Counted from the stretch's first letter, positions 1-10,168 are shown. The stretch: DNA of 64,000 nucleotides from Bacteroidaceae bacterium (GCA_021768245.1 JAETNO010000004.1:246122-310121); one strand, 5' to 3'. The notes: a model not told the origin generated them from the letters alone. Numbers and translations: made by a program.

Positions 1-725
1 TTGGGCATCTCCACCTTGGTCACAAGGTCGAGGTCCTGACCGGGAAGTTCAATCACGTCGCCGGGTTTCTTATCGGCAAGGTCAGCAACGGAAGCGAATG
101 AAGGAAGGACAACCGTAAGTTCCTCTTCCGAGTGAATCCAGTTTGGCATCTTCTCAGCACCGTCGCTGATAATCACCTCTCCGCTGCGGGCTTCCGCAGG
201 AACGATAAGTTTGATTTCATAGCGGCTGTGGGCAGTGAATTCCTCCTCGTCGACAACTACATCCTCGGAGAATATCACTTCATGGATGAGATTGAGGTAG
301 TCACCGCTGATTGTCAGTTCCTGACCGGGTTTGACGGTCATAGGAGTCATTGACTCGAGGATAATCGGTTCGGTGAACGATAGAAGTGTCTGAGATGTAA
401 TCTCACCGTTGGCGTGGTGGAGCACCACCTTGCCGGGCTCAGCGTTCTGAGGGACAGTGATGCGTATTTCAGACGGGGAAACGACCGTTATATCAGTGAT
501 TTCCCCACAGCCGGGAAGTTCTATTGATTTAATCTGATTCAAGCCGGAGCCGAGAAAACGGAGTTCGCCTCCACGAGCCACGGGACAGGGGCCCCAGACA
601 TTGAGGTGGATCCCACCCTTGTATTGCTGTGTATCGAAGTCGTCATTGTCACATGAAGTCAACACCGGAAGCATCAACGCCATGCAGAGCAGAAGCAGAC
701 CCGAAAAATTGAATATCTTTTTCAT
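1..725 (-). CDS. Surface glycan-binding lipoprotein, IPT/TIG-type (partial, 3' end outside window)
   Basis: The gene starts at the ATG complementary to 723-725 and is open through the left edge, so only the first 241 or so codons are seen. The start reads MKKIFNFSGLLLLCMALMLP and ends its signal in LTSC, a lipoprotein signal-peptidase II site followed by DNDDFD. An Asp-rich stretch after the Cys is typical of Bacteroidota surface-exposed lipoproteins. The mature part is built of repeated beta-sandwich stretches of IPT/TIG type (for example PVARGGELRFLGSGL and MTVKPGQELTISGDYL). It is the last visible PUL gene, 30 bp after the previous lipoprotein. Inferred role: an outer-leaflet glycan-binding protein working with SusC/SusD. 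The binding site itself cannot be seen. Confidence 0.75.
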   Translation of the reverse strand, partial: MKKIFNFSGLLLLCMALMLPVLTSCDNDDFDTQQYKGGIHLNVWGPCPVARGGELRFLGSGLNQIKSIELPGCGEITDITVVSPSEIRITVPQNAEPGKVVLHHANGEITSQTLLSFTEPIILESMTPMTVKPGQELTISGDYLNLIHEVIFSEDVVVDEEEFTAHSRYEIKLIVPAEARSGEVIISDGAEKMPNWIHSEEELTVVLPSFASVADLADKKPGDVIELPGQDLDLVTKVEMP

Positions 726-755
726 TTTTGTCTCTATTATATTACGGTATTGACA

Positions 756-2081
756 TTAGTTCTTGACAACTCGGATATTGTCAATCTTGAGAAGAGGAGT
801 GCAATCCACACCTTCAACACCACCGTTCCAGAGGAAAATCTGAAGGTTGGCAAAATCTTCGGGTGAGGTAAGGAATTTTGTAGCACCCGTTCCATCAGCG
901 TTATAGACGAAATCCTTGATGGGGAAAGCGACAGTAATCCATTTGCCATCGGTATGATAGGCCTGTGAAGCGGTCCATGGAGTCCACAGACCACGGGCAA
1001 GGCCGGCATCCACCTGGAAATAAGTATTGTTACATCCGGCCACGGTGTTGCCGTAGATATCAGTACCGGCATTACCCATGGATACCATATCGGTTCCCGA
1101 GAAAATCAACTGCATAGAGCATGCCTGCCATGCACCGTCAGCGGGGATGCAAAGCTCAAATTTAAGGCTCATATTGTTGAAATCGGAGAAATCGGCAACA
1201 TCAAACAGGCGTTCACCCTCACGAGCGGGATAGTCAGTCGGAGTGTTCCAGCTTCCTGCCCAGTATTCAAACGAGAAGTTATTGTCGTCCCAGGCATCCT
1301 TGCCGGCCAAAGTGGTGGCACCGTCACCGAGACGCATATAATTGCCGCTGATGCCGCTGCCGTCGTCCTCGATAGGACGGCTATGCCAACCGCTGTTGGC
1401 GAGCCCCGTAAGACCGTCGAAATCGAAAAGCATACCACGGGTATCCATGTAGTGGAAGGTACTTGCGCCCTCACCATAGATGGAAGTCACTTTTATCGGG
1501 CCTTCCTCGGCACCTTCTGGCACTTCGACCACGAGCTCTTCCTGTTTGATACTCTTGATTTCGGCAGGCACACCGCCTTCAAAAACCACCGTGATGGGTA
1601 CATTGGGGTCGTCCGCGAAATATGCGCCCTTGAGGGTGACTGTTTCACCTGCCTTCGCATACTCACAGCTCATATTGTCGATGCGCGGAGCGGGAACCGA
1701 CACCTGGAAAGGATATTCCACCTCTATGCCTGTCGAAGTGATGAAACGGGCAATGTTAGTCACCTCTCCGGGAATGTTGTTGGGGATATCCACTATTATT
1801 GTATGGCTTGTCACCATATTGGGATTCAGCTTGGCTTTCTGGTCATTGAACCACACCTGCTGAACATCGCCCATATTGTCGCCGACAAAGGCGAGACGAG
1901 AACCGAGCGAAGCGCTCACGATAAGCGAATCGGCCAGGGATGCGTCACACGAACGGGCATATTTTATGACCGGAGTCGAGCCCTTGTCCTTTTTCGCGTC
2001 GGTTTCCTCGCATGAAGCAAGCGACCCTGCAAAAAGCGACAGTGCCACGGTCATGAATGTATATCTTAATGTCTTTTTCAT
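756..2081 (-). CDS. Surface glycan-binding lipoprotein of the PUL (IPT/TIG N-terminus plus C-terminal glycan-binding domain)
   Basis: 441 residues. The signal peptide ends in SLASC with Cys24, followed by an acidic/lysine linker (EETDAKKDKGS). Two IPT/TIG-like beta-sandwich segments follow at about residues 35-130 and 130-215. A C-terminal domain of about 220 residues is rich in Trp, Tyr, Gly and Asp (WDDNNFSFEYWAGSWN) and ends LLKIDNIRVVKN, like a jelly-roll carbohydrate-binding fold. It lies directly after susD (35 bp), the usual place for a SusE/F or SGBP-type protein. Inferred role: non-catalytic binding of the target polysaccharide at the cell surface. The sugar specificity cannot be read from sequence. 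Confidence 0.8.
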   Translation of the reverse strand: MKKTLRYTFMTVALSLFAGSLASCEETDAKKDKGSTPVIKYARSCDASLADSLIVSASLGSRLAFVGDNMGDVQQVWFNDQKAKLNPNMVTSHTIIVDIPNNIPGEVTNIARFITSTGIEVEYPFQVSVPAPRIDNMSCEYAKAGETVTLKGAYFADDPNVPITVVFEGGVPAEIKSIKQEELVVEVPEGAEEGPIKVTSIYGEGASTFHYMDTRGMLFDFDGLTGLANSGWHSRPIEDDGSGISGNYMRLGDGATTLAGKDAWDDNNFSFEYWAGSWNTPTDYPAREGERLFDVADFSDFNNMSLKFELCIPADGAWQACSMQLIFSGTDMVSMGNAGTDIYGNTVAGCNNTYFQVDAGLARGLWTPWTASQAYHTDGKWITVAFPIKDFVYNADGTGATKFLTSPEDFANLQIFLWNGGVEGVDCTPLLKIDNIRVVKN

Positions 2082-2116
2082 GTTTTTTCTATTGATTTAT
2101 TATCAGTAGGTGATTT

Positions 2117-3820
2117 TTACTCCGCAGCACCGCCATAGTAATCGACTGGAGTGCCCGAAAGTGCGGGCGAGCTACTCGAGACAGCGGCGGGAATAGGAGC
2201 TACGAAAGCTGAAGAAGAAAGGATAATGTGGTCATACATGCCTCCGTCAGCAGTATTGTCGACAATCTTATAGGTAGAGAACTCATTCTCATTGCTCTTG
2301 TCAATCACGGGGATGTTGGCATAATCCGGCTGATACATCGCGCAACGGTTAATATCTGTTCCATAACCGCTGTTGAGCAGGTCAAGAGCTGCAGCATCAC
2401 CCTCGCGATAACGGTAGCGCTGGGTATCAAACCAAGTCTGGCTTTCAAAGGCGAGCTCACGGCGACGCTCCTTGAGGAGTTCCTCATAAGTCACGGATTC
2501 CACAGTCGGAACGCCCGCACGCTGACGGACCATATTGAAATATTTCATGGCAAGCTCATCGGAGGTCGATGAAGCAGCGCCCATCTTCGCCTCGGTGTAA
2601 GTTAGATAAACGTCAGCGAGACGCATGAGATAGATATTGTTGGCGGCGTCCTGATTGATACCTACGTTACCATTACAGTCGGCACCCTTGCCTATGATAT
2701 ACTTCTTGATGTGGGCAAGCATCTCGTTGCGGTCTTCGAGCACATCGCCGGCATCATCACGGCTCACATACTGGTAGGTGTAACCTCCACCGGCACGGTT
2801 GAGCATAGAATAGGTGTCGCCATTTGTCATGAAGGTCCACATACGGCGCTTGTCATTACGGTCATACATTTTCTGCAATGAGATTGTCGGGCCTTTTCCT
2901 GCACCCCATGTCTGGTCGGCAATAACGCTCGAACGGCTCCATGCGACGTTGCGGGCGTTGCCGAAAGCGTAGCCCTGCACCGCACACTGGATTGCAAGGA
3001 TTGACTCGGGGCCGTTGTTGGATTCCACATCGAAAAGCGTTGCGAAGTCGATGTCGGTAAGAGCCTGAGTGTTCTCTATCACATAGAGAGCATCGGCAGC
3101 AGCCTTTGCATAAAGGGCTTCGCGGTCATAGCCATAATCCTTATGTGAAGCCATTGTCACGGCAAGTTTCGCACGGAGAGCGCGGGCCTTACGGCTGTCG
3201 AGACGGTAGGCGTCGGAATCTGAATCGGGAAGATTGTCTACAGCAAAATCAAGATCCTCCATGGCGAAGCGGTAGACGCTTGCCTGAGTGTTGCGGGGAA
3301 GGTCGAGATTGCCTGAGGTGATGATTGCAGAGTTGTTTTCAATCACGGGTACATCGTGCCACACCTCGGCAAGCATGTAGTGGCAGTAACCACGCATGGC
3401 ACGGGCTTCGGCGATAGCAGAATTGATATCATCCTTGGTGATAGTGCCGCTGCATGCACCGGGGACATCGTTAATCACGGAGTTGGCGACCATAATCACG
3501 TTATAGAGGCCTTTCCACCCTTCATTGAGATAAGGATTGACAGAAGTGTAGCTACCGAAGTACCACTGGCCTTCGTCGCTATAGGTATAGAAGATGTCGC
3601 CGTTAATCATGTCCATCTTCCACTGGAAATTCATATGGAAGTTGCTCCATGTCTTGGACGCGTACAGAGCCATCGTGGTCGATCTCAGAGCCTCGGGAGA
3701 AGTATAGAAATTTTCCATAGCCGGCTTGTCGATAGGGTCGATGGTCAGGAAATCGTCGCAGGAGACGAGCGTGGTTCCAAGGGCCAGGGCAACGGCTGAT
3801 GCTTTGATTATATTTTTCAT
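2117..3820 (-). CDS. SusD/RagB-family nutrient uptake lipoprotein
   Basis: 567 residues. The lipoprotein signal ends LVSC (Cys21) and is followed by DDFLTIDPIDKP, the classic SusD start. The N-terminal part has the TPR-like helices of the family (AIAEARAMRGYCHYMLAEVW). Near the C-terminus the RagB/SusD hallmark LKERRRELAFESQTWFDTQR is present. Length and order match SusD. The protein caps the SusC transporter and binds oligosaccharide at the outer membrane. It starts 26 bp after the susC stop, so the pair is surely one operon. Substrate is inferred only from the neighbouring enzymes. Confidence 0.95.
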   Translation of the reverse strand: MKNIIKASAVALALGTTLVSCDDFLTIDPIDKPAMENFYTSPEALRSTTMALYASKTWSNFHMNFQWKMDMINGDIFYTYSDEGQWYFGSYTSVNPYLNEGWKGLYNVIMVANSVINDVPGACSGTITKDDINSAIAEARAMRGYCHYMLAEVWHDVPVIENNSAIITSGNLDLPRNTQASVYRFAMEDLDFAVDNLPDSDSDAYRLDSRKARALRAKLAVTMASHKDYGYDREALYAKAAADALYVIENTQALTDIDFATLFDVESNNGPESILAIQCAVQGYAFGNARNVAWSRSSVIADQTWGAGKGPTISLQKMYDRNDKRRMWTFMTNGDTYSMLNRAGGGYTYQYVSRDDAGDVLEDRNEMLAHIKKYIIGKGADCNGNVGINQDAANNIYLMRLADVYLTYTEAKMGAASSTSDELAMKYFNMVRQRAGVPTVESVTYEELLKERRRELAFESQTWFDTQRYRYREGDAAALDLLNSGYGTDINRCAMYQPDYANIPVIDKSNENEFSTYKIVDNTADGGMYDHIILSSSAFVAPIPAAVSSSSPALSGTPVDYYGGAAE

Positions 3821-3846
3821 TTGTTAATGTCGCTTAGATTTTTGTA

Positions 3847-6800
3847 TTAGAAAGAGAGGTTAAGACCGACAGTGTAGGTGCGCGGAGTCGGATAACGACC
3901 GCGGTCAATGTTCTGCATAAGGGCGTTCTGGTTGAAAGCGCCGATTTCAGGATCATAGCCGCTATATTTAGTGAATGTGTAGACATTCTGCACGTTCACA
4001 TAGAGTTTCGCGCTCTGGAGGAAAGCTTTCCTTGCCCATTTGCCGGGGAGATTATAGCTGAGCGAGATGTTCTGGATGCGGAGATAGGATGCATCCTCAA
4101 TCCAACGGTCGCTCATGCGCTGGTTGCCGTTGGCGTCAAGATTGGAGAAACGGGGTATGCCGTTGTGGCCGGAAGCGAGCTGGAGGTTAGAGATGTCGTC
4201 GCCACCTTCGGGATTTATCTTGACAACCTCCGCACGACCGAGCACACTCGTTGCCTGATTGTCCCAGATTGAGCTGAGGCCTTCAGTGCGGTAGCGTGAC
4301 CAGTTGAGGATATCGCCGCCGACCTGACCGGTGAGACCTACGTTGAGTTCCCATTCTTTCCATGTGAAAGTGTTGGTGAAGCCGAATGTGAAATCAGGAT
4401 TGGGATCGCCGATTACAGTCTGGTCATTATCGGTAATCACGCCGTCGCCGTCGCGGTCACGGAATTTGAGGTCGCCAATCCATGCGCCTGAAACTTTGTC
4501 AACCTTATTGGAATAAGGGTTGGTGCCGCCTGTCTGTGTTGCATGTCCGAGGATGTCAGCCTCATTCTCGAAGAGGCCTTCGGTCTCATAGCCGTAGAAG
4601 ACGCCCATCGGCTGTCCGACAGCGAACATCGAAACAGTCTGGAAGGGTGCATACCAGTCAACCTTGCCGTAGATGCGCTGTGAATCGTCGTTGAGGGCCA
4701 CAATCTTGTTGCGGTTGTGGGAAATCGTAAGGGCTGAATTCCAATGGAAATTCTTAGTCACGACAGGGCGTGCGTTAATCTGAATATCGATACCGATATT
4801 GCGGGTCTTGCCGATGTTGGCCCAGGGAGTGTTGATTTCGCCCCACTCGTTGGAACCGATATGGGAAGGAACGAAAGTCTGCATGAGTAGGTCCTGGGTC
4901 TGCTTGTGGTAAGCATCCACGGTGAATTCGATGCGGTTGTCGAGGGCCGCGAAATCAAGACCGATATTCCACTGCTCGGAAGCCTCCCATTTGAGGTCGG
5001 GGTTGGCGAGGTTCTTGGGTATATAGGCCGTTCCGCCGGGGGTCACCAAGGTCTGCATCGCCGAGCCATAGAGGTAAGTGTCGATATTTGAGTTACCTAC
5101 CTTACCATATCCGAGACGGAGTTTGAGGTTGTTGAGCCACTCCTGGTCCTGGAGGAATTTTTCCTGGCTTGCACGCCATGCGAGAGCCATTGAGGGGAAA
5201 GTACCCCATTTATTGTTGGCACCGAACTTGCTCGAACCGTCGCGACGCACGGTAGCGGTGAGGAGATAGCGGTTGTCGAAAGCATAGTTGGCACGTGCGA
5301 ACACTGAAGCCGATGAACTTGCGTCAGCCCAGCCCGAGTTCTTCACGAAGTCGCCATCCTCACCCATAATATGAATGTTGTCGCTGCTGAAATTATTCTT
5401 GATAAGCATTGTTCCGTTCCAGGAAGATTTCGAGACCTCGAAACCGGCCATGACAGTCACATCGTGCTTGTCAAGGAATTTCTGATTATAGGTCACATAG
5501 TCTTTCTGCATCCAATAGAAATTGTGCTCCTCGCGCTGCATCATCTGGTTGATGTCGTTTGACACGAGGCCGAACTTATATGTCGGGATAAAAGACTTGT
5601 TCTGATTCTGGGAAGCGTCGAAGGCATATTCGGCGCGGAAAGTGAAATGCTTCAGGAAGTCCGCATTAAGATAGAAGTTACCTGTTACCTTCTGACGGAG
5701 GAGCGTGTTGTTGGTCATGAGGGCGAGTGCCACAGGGTTCCAGGTCGAAGCGCCATTGACAGTGTTGGGGCCTGCCCAGTTGCCATCGAAGTCACGCACA
5801 GGAACCGAAGGCATCATTGTCATGGCCTGCATAATCACACCGTCGGAACCGTCGTTTCGGGTGATGGTCTCGTCAGTGCGTGTATAGGCGAGAGCACCGC
5901 CGGCCTTGAGCCACTTCGTGAAATTGTTGTCAAGGTTGAAGCGGGAGTTGAAACGGGTGAAGTCAGAACCGACGATGATACCGTCCTGCTTCATCCATCC
6001 TGCGCTCATCGCATAGACTGTCTTCTCGTTACCGCCGGTCATGCTGAGCTGATGATTCTGCATGAAAGCGGTGCGGAAAATCTCGTCCTGCCAGTCAGTA
6101 CCCTTGCCGAGCAGTGAGATGTCGCTGTAGGTATCGTCAAAATTGCCTTCGTTCAGCACACCTTCTGCAAGAAGCTGCTGCTGATAGAGGGCATATTCGC
6201 GGAGATTCATCATGTCGAGGCGCTTGGCCACTGTCTGCCATGCAACATAGCCGTCATAGGTGATATTGCTGTGTCCGGCCGAACCGCGACGGGTGGTGAC
6301 GAGCACTACACCGTTGGCGCCGGCGGCACCATAGATAGCACAGGCGGAAGCATCCTTGAGCACGTCGATGCTAACGATGTCGGAGGGAGCGATAGAAGCC
6401 AATGGATTGACGGTTGTCTGTCCGTTTGACCCCCCCATCCAGTCGAAGCCCTGAACGCTGTTGGAGCCGCTCATAGGCACACCGTCGATAACGTAGAGAG
6501 GTTCGTTGGAAGAATTGAGAGAGCTCGCGCCACGGATGCGCACCGAAGTGGCACCGCCGGGGGCACCCGAGTTCTGGGTCACCTGCACACCGGCGATTTT
6601 GCCCTGGAGCATCTGGTCGGCATTGGTGACTATCGTCTGTTTCATCTGGTCCTCTGAAATCGAGGCAACAGAACCGGTAATATCTGATTTGCGCTGTGTA
6701 CCGTAGCCGACAACCACAACTTCATCAAGAAGTTCGGAATCGTCCTCGAGAGTGATTGTCAAATCCGTACGGCCATTCAAGGCCACCTCCTGCGGCTTCA

Positions 6801-7044
6801 TGCCGACATAAGAAACTAAGAGAACTGCTTTTGCCGACTTTACTTTCAACACGAAACGGCCATCGATATCCGTAGCCGAACCGTTGCCGGTATTGCCCTT
6901 CTCCTGGACTGTAGCACCGATAAGCGGTTCGCCCGACTTATCCTGCACCACACCTTTCACGGAGACCTGTGCGGCAGCGCTAAGCATAAAGCATAGCATA
7001 AACGCCGTCAACAGACCTCGAAGGTCAAAAATTTTACTTTTCAT
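3847..7044 (-). CDS. SusC/RagA-family TonB-linked outer membrane transporter
   Basis: 1065 residues. A signal peptide (ending SAAAQ) is followed by a carboxypeptidase-D regulatory-like beta-sandwich (VSVKGVVQDKSGEPLIGATV), a TonB-box-like stretch DEVVVVGYGTQRKSDITGSV, the plug domain (MLQGKIAGVQV, SIRGASS-like motif) and a 22-strand barrel ending TVGLNLSF with the terminal aromatic expected for BAM recognition. It imports oligosaccharides across the outer membrane using TonB energy, paired with the SusD lipoprotein. The gene begins the susCD-SGBP transcript. A putative promoter and dyad lie about 120 bp upstream. No anti-sigma (STN) domain is present, so control is more likely by the AraC-type gene upstream than by an ECF pair. 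Confidence 0.95.
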   Translation of the reverse strand: MKSKIFDLRGLLTAFMLCFMLSAAAQVSVKGVVQDKSGEPLIGATVQEKGNTGNGSATDIDGRFVLKVKSAKAVLLVSYVGMKPQEVALNGRTDLTITLEDDSELLDEVVVVGYGTQRKSDITGSVASISEDQMKQTIVTNADQMLQGKIAGVQVTQNSGAPGGATSVRIRGASSLNSSNEPLYVIDGVPMSGSNSVQGFDWMGGSNGQTTVNPLASIAPSDIVSIDVLKDASACAIYGAAGANGVVLVTTRRGSAGHSNITYDGYVAWQTVAKRLDMMNLREYALYQQQLLAEGVLNEGNFDDTYSDISLLGKGTDWQDEIFRTAFMQNHQLSMTGGNEKTVYAMSAGWMKQDGIIVGSDFTRFNSRFNLDNNFTKWLKAGGALAYTRTDETITRNDGSDGVIMQAMTMMPSVPVRDFDGNWAGPNTVNGASTWNPVALALMTNNTLLRQKVTGNFYLNADFLKHFTFRAEYAFDASQNQNKSFIPTYKFGLVSNDINQMMQREEHNFYWMQKDYVTYNQKFLDKHDVTVMAGFEVSKSSWNGTMLIKNNFSSDNIHIMGEDGDFVKNSGWADASSSASVFARANYAFDNRYLLTATVRRDGSSKFGANNKWGTFPSMALAWRASQEKFLQDQEWLNNLKLRLGYGKVGNSNIDTYLYGSAMQTLVTPGGTAYIPKNLANPDLKWEASEQWNIGLDFAALDNRIEFTVDAYHKQTQDLLMQTFVPSHIGSNEWGEINTPWANIGKTRNIGIDIQINARPVVTKNFHWNSALTISHNRNKIVALNDDSQRIYGKVDWYAPFQTVSMFAVGQPMGVFYGYETEGLFENEADILGHATQTGGTNPYSNKVDKVSGAWIGDLKFRDRDGDGVITDNDQTVIGDPNPDFTFGFTNTFTWKEWELNVGLTGQVGGDILNWSRYRTEGLSSIWDNQATSVLGRAEVVKINPEGGDDISNLQLASGHNGIPRFSNLDANGNQRMSDRWIEDASYLRIQNISLSYNLPGKWARKAFLQSAKLYVNVQNVYTFTKYSGYDPEIGAFNQNALMQNIDRGRYPTPRTYTVGLNLSF

Positions 7045-7158
7045 ATTGCAATTTTAAGGTAAGTGATAATAATTTGCTTTTGTATGTGTAGGTTATATCA
7101 TATATAAGGTATTGGTTATTGTATCTAAGTCAATATTTTCAGGTATATAGCGGTATGG

Positions 7159-7190
7159 CAAAAGTAGTGCAAAGTCCGCAGTCGGACTTA
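7159..7190 (-). promoter_or_regulatory. Putative susC promoter with adjacent inverted repeat
   Basis: On the minus strand 7166-7159 reads TACTTTTG, a match to the Bacteroidota -7 box TAnnTTTG. Directly upstream lies an inverted repeat AAGTCCG-CAGT-CGGACTT (7172-7189) flanked by GTG and CAC. No clear -33 TTTG is seen, which fits an activator-dependent promoter. The implied 5' leader of susC is about 105 nt. The remainder of the 7045-7333 gap shows nothing else I can name. Confidence 0.45.
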
Positions 7191-7333
7191 CACTTTTTTA
7201 TCACCTATTGGCATTTTCTTGCAGACTGCGTTTATAGTGTCATAATCGCATATGTTTTACAGCAGAAATCCACCGTCAATCCATACCAAAGACCGCCTTA
7301 ATCGCAGACGCGTCCGTTCCTAAAGAACACCCC

Positions 7334-8656
7334 TTAAAGCCGCGCGATGGCGTCGCGGATAATAGCTATGGTCGTAGAGTCGCAGGCAAATACCGAGTTG
7401 AGTCCCTGGGCCTCCTGGGCGGGGTCTCCGGTGTAGTCGTCGCCACGCTGCCATGTTGCATGCGCGGGATTGGCGAAACCACCCCATCCCCAGAAATTTA
7501 CGCCGGCAAGCCGATTGCCTGAGACCACTTCGTCGAACACATATTTATAATAGCGGTCACGTCCGGTGACGGAACTTCCGGGCTCTATTGCCATGGAGTC
7601 GCGGGGGTAGCCGAACTCTTCAAGCACTATCGGCTTCGAGCATCCATTTCCGTCAGCACCCTTCAAGGCCGCGGCAAGAGCATCGTGATGGGCGGCGATA
7701 TACTCGCGGGTGTTGCCGATAGCCGTATCGACGCTGTCGGCGAGCGTGGCAGGCTTGACCCAGCTCCAGTTGTAGGGCCATATGTGGATTGTGGCATAGT
7801 CCACCTCCGGGATAGAGTGAATTTCAGTCCACAAGTCCATCGAATTCTCACACCCCCAGGAGCCTTCGCTACCCACCGAAACGAGATGGTTGGCGTCAAT
7901 GCTCTTGATTAGCTTTGCGGTCTCCCCTATCCATTTTGCGAACGGGCGCATACTCTCCCCGGCAAAAGCGCGGGGCTCATTGGCTATCTGCCACGACATA
8001 ATCGCCGGCGATTCCGCATATGGACGCCCGGTGACACTGCTTGTACGCCCTACGATATTGCGCACATGGTTGGCGGCAAGTGCCATTGCCGAGTCATTCC
8101 TCACGAACTGCGAGGCATAGTCCATATAGGCGGGATAGCCCGCGTCGGCAGGGTTGACGGCCTTTCCCGCTCCCGCCCATTCAAGATAAGTGGAGAAACC
8201 GCCGCTCCATTCCCAGGCATTGTTGAGATAAATCACGGCCTTCATGCCCCTCTTTTCAAGGTCGGCTATGAGGAAATCGAGTCCCCGGAGAAGAGTGTCG
8301 TTGTAGACTCCCGGAGCGGTCTGCATGGTCGGTTCTATATGCGAGGCGAGGCCTTCGTCACCATCGCCACCGGCAAGTATGCGCAGATTGTTGACACCGA
8401 GTTCCTGGAGGCGGTCAAGCTCCTTAGAAAGCCGTTCGCGGTCACCTCCGCGTCCCTCGCAAGCGAGGATAGCGCCATACCAGAAGTTGGCACCCACATA
8501 GCGATAGGTGGAGTCGCCGATTTTGAACTGACCGTCGCTGACCGTCACGAAACCGTCAGCCGGACAGGCATCGCTATTTTTCTTGCCACCCGCGCCACAT
8601 GCCGACATCATAGCGGCGGCAATTGCAGTAGCCATAATCATAGTGTATTTTTTCAT
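7334..8656 (-). CDS. GH5 family (GH5_7-like) beta-1,4-mannanase lipoprotein
   Basis: 440 residues from the ATG at 8656. This start is preferred to an in-frame ATG seven codons earlier because it opens a clean lipoprotein signal, MKKYTMIMAT to MMSAC (Cys20). The TIM-barrel shows the GH5 features RYVGANFWYG near the first strand, WQIANEPR with the acid/base Glu at about 227, HIWPYNWSW, and the nucleophile in LEEFG at about 347, then FWGWGG. The N-terminal GANFWYG and C-terminal features resemble the mannanase subfamily GH5_7. It probably cuts the beta-1,4-mannan backbone at the cell surface or in the periplasm. It is separated from susC by 289 bp and from the esterase by 40 bp. Confidence 0.85.
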   Translation of the reverse strand: MKKYTMIMATAIAAAMMSACGAGGKKNSDACPADGFVTVSDGQFKIGDSTYRYVGANFWYGAILACEGRGGDRERLSKELDRLQELGVNNLRILAGGDGDEGLASHIEPTMQTAPGVYNDTLLRGLDFLIADLEKRGMKAVIYLNNAWEWSGGFSTYLEWAGAGKAVNPADAGYPAYMDYASQFVRNDSAMALAANHVRNIVGRTSSVTGRPYAESPAIMSWQIANEPRAFAGESMRPFAKWIGETAKLIKSIDANHLVSVGSEGSWGCENSMDLWTEIHSIPEVDYATIHIWPYNWSWVKPATLADSVDTAIGNTREYIAAHHDALAAALKGADGNGCSKPIVLEEFGYPRDSMAIEPGSSVTGRDRYYKYVFDEVVSGNRLAGVNFWGWGGFANPAHATWQRGDDYTGDPAQEAQGLNSVFACDSTTIAIIRDAIARL

Positions 8657-8696
8657 CGTACCGGACTTGAAAATCATTCTTTCGACTGTTATATAA

Positions 8697-10154
8697 TTAT
8701 TTAATATTTACCGCACGCTTTGCATCATCCCACTTGTCAGTGCGGAAGGGAATCAAGGGCATACCGTTCATATCCTTCAGCTGACCGATGGCAAAATTAT
8801 GGAAACAGTAGCGCACAGCCTTTATGTCGCTGACCTTGTCGGAAGTGACGGTCACCGTGCGGGCGTTCCAGTCCTCGGTAGCGGTAGCGGGATAGAAGAT
8901 CCTGTCCTCGCCGGCCACTTCGAAACCTGGAAGGTTCATATTGGGATTAAGGCCGGCGTCGGCATTATTAAAATGAACCACGGCCTTATCCCCCTGCAAA
9001 TCCACGCTCTTGAACGACGGATAGCTCGAGGGTATACCTTCAATGCCATATGTACGGTTGGCTGCCATAAAGGCAAGACGTTCTCCTATAGGCTTTTTCT
9101 GCCGGGCATGGATATCTTCAAGTTCATAGGGATACATGAGGTCGGTCGTGCACACTATCCCGCTGTTGGGAGTGATTTCCGCCGCGCGGTGCTGACATTC
9201 GCGGAAGAGGGCCGCAGCAGTCTCCTCTCCGTTGCCGTACTTCCATCCGGGAAGTTCCACGAAGTAGAACGGCAGCTCGCCAAGCCCCCATTCCTGACGC
9301 CATATCTCCACCATATCTTTCTGATGTTGCGGATATTCATCGTGACGTCCCACGTTTGACTCCCCCTGATTCCAAAGGAAACCTTTGACCGTATAGCCGA
9401 GCACCGGACGCAGCATGGCGTTATACATCACCCCTATGCGCTCCCACTCGTTGATTGTGCTGTCGGCCTGCTCTTTTGCCATATCCCATCCGGGATAGGT
9501 GTCAAGTTTCGACTTCGGCATCCATCCCTCGACCTTGGAACCGCCATAAGCGCAGGAGATTATGCCCACAGGCACGTCAAGGATATCAGATAGCGAAGTT
9601 GCAAAGAAATATGCGAGGGCCGAAAATTCAGCGGCATTTGAGGGACTTGAGGTCTTCCACTTCCCCTCTACCCTATCCTGCGGAGTATATGACGCGCGTT
9701 TGGGCACAGTCGCCATTCTTACCCCGGGATATTTTCCGGAATAGGCTATGGCCTGGGCGGCCCCTTCGACGGGCTGACACCAGAAGCCGCGCAGGGGCAT
9801 CTCCATGTTCGACTGCCCCGAGCAGAACCACACCTCGCCAATCAACACATTGTCTATGCGCGCCGGTTTGTCGCCGTCGTCAAAGCTCACGCTTTGCGGA
9901 GTGAACGAAGCTCCGGGAGTAGCCACGTTTACCTCCCAGCAGCCGGTCTTTTTGTCGGCCTTGGCAATATAACTCTTGCCCTCGCTCCACGACGGAGTCA
10001 CGGTCACCGTTCGCCCCGGCTTGCTCCAGCCCCAGAGTTTCACATCTGATTTCTGTTGCAGCACGGCGTTGTCGCTTGTTATTTCGGGCAATTCCACAGC
10101 CATTGCCGACAGGGAGGCAGCGGCCATTATCAGGGAGAATATCTGTCGTCTCAT
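8697..10154 (-). CDS. Sialate O-acetylesterase-family (SGNH) carbohydrate esterase
   Basis: 485 residues with a cleavable signal (MRRQIFSLIM to SAMA). The SGNH nucleophile motif GQSNMEMPL places Ser at about 115. Block 2-type GYTVKGFLWNQGESN follows at about 253-267, and the D-x-H dyad appears in LEDIHARQKKPIGERL (about Asp347, His349). This is the PF03629/SASA arrangement, with an N-terminal beta-sandwich (ITSDNAVLQQ) usual in Bacteroidota members. Placed between two GH5 genes (40 bp and 14 bp gaps), it most likely removes O-acetyl groups from a plant hemicellulose so that the GH5 enzymes can act. Sialic-acid specificity is not implied by the context. Confidence 0.85.
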   Translation of the reverse strand: MRRQIFSLIMAAASLSAMAVELPEITSDNAVLQQKSDVKLWGWSKPGRTVTVTPSWSEGKSYIAKADKKTGCWEVNVATPGASFTPQSVSFDDGDKPARIDNVLIGEVWFCSGQSNMEMPLRGFWCQPVEGAAQAIAYSGKYPGVRMATVPKRASYTPQDRVEGKWKTSSPSNAAEFSALAYFFATSLSDILDVPVGIISCAYGGSKVEGWMPKSKLDTYPGWDMAKEQADSTINEWERIGVMYNAMLRPVLGYTVKGFLWNQGESNVGRHDEYPQHQKDMVEIWRQEWGLGELPFYFVELPGWKYGNGEETAAALFRECQHRAAEITPNSGIVCTTDLMYPYELEDIHARQKKPIGERLAFMAANRTYGIEGIPSSYPSFKSVDLQGDKAVVHFNNADAGLNPNMNLPGFEVAGEDRIFYPATATEDWNARTVTVTSDKVSDIKAVRYCFHNFAIGQLKDMNGMPLIPFRTDKWDDAKRAVNIK

Positions 10155-10168
10155 ATATCAGTCAACTA

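Noticed and set aside
1383..2015. 210-codon plus-strand frame opposite the glycan-binding lipoprotein
   Set aside because: Shadow of a signal-bearing PUL gene.
8066..8704. 212-codon plus-strand frame opposite the GH5 mannanase
   Set aside because: Shadow of a gene with intact catalytic motifs.
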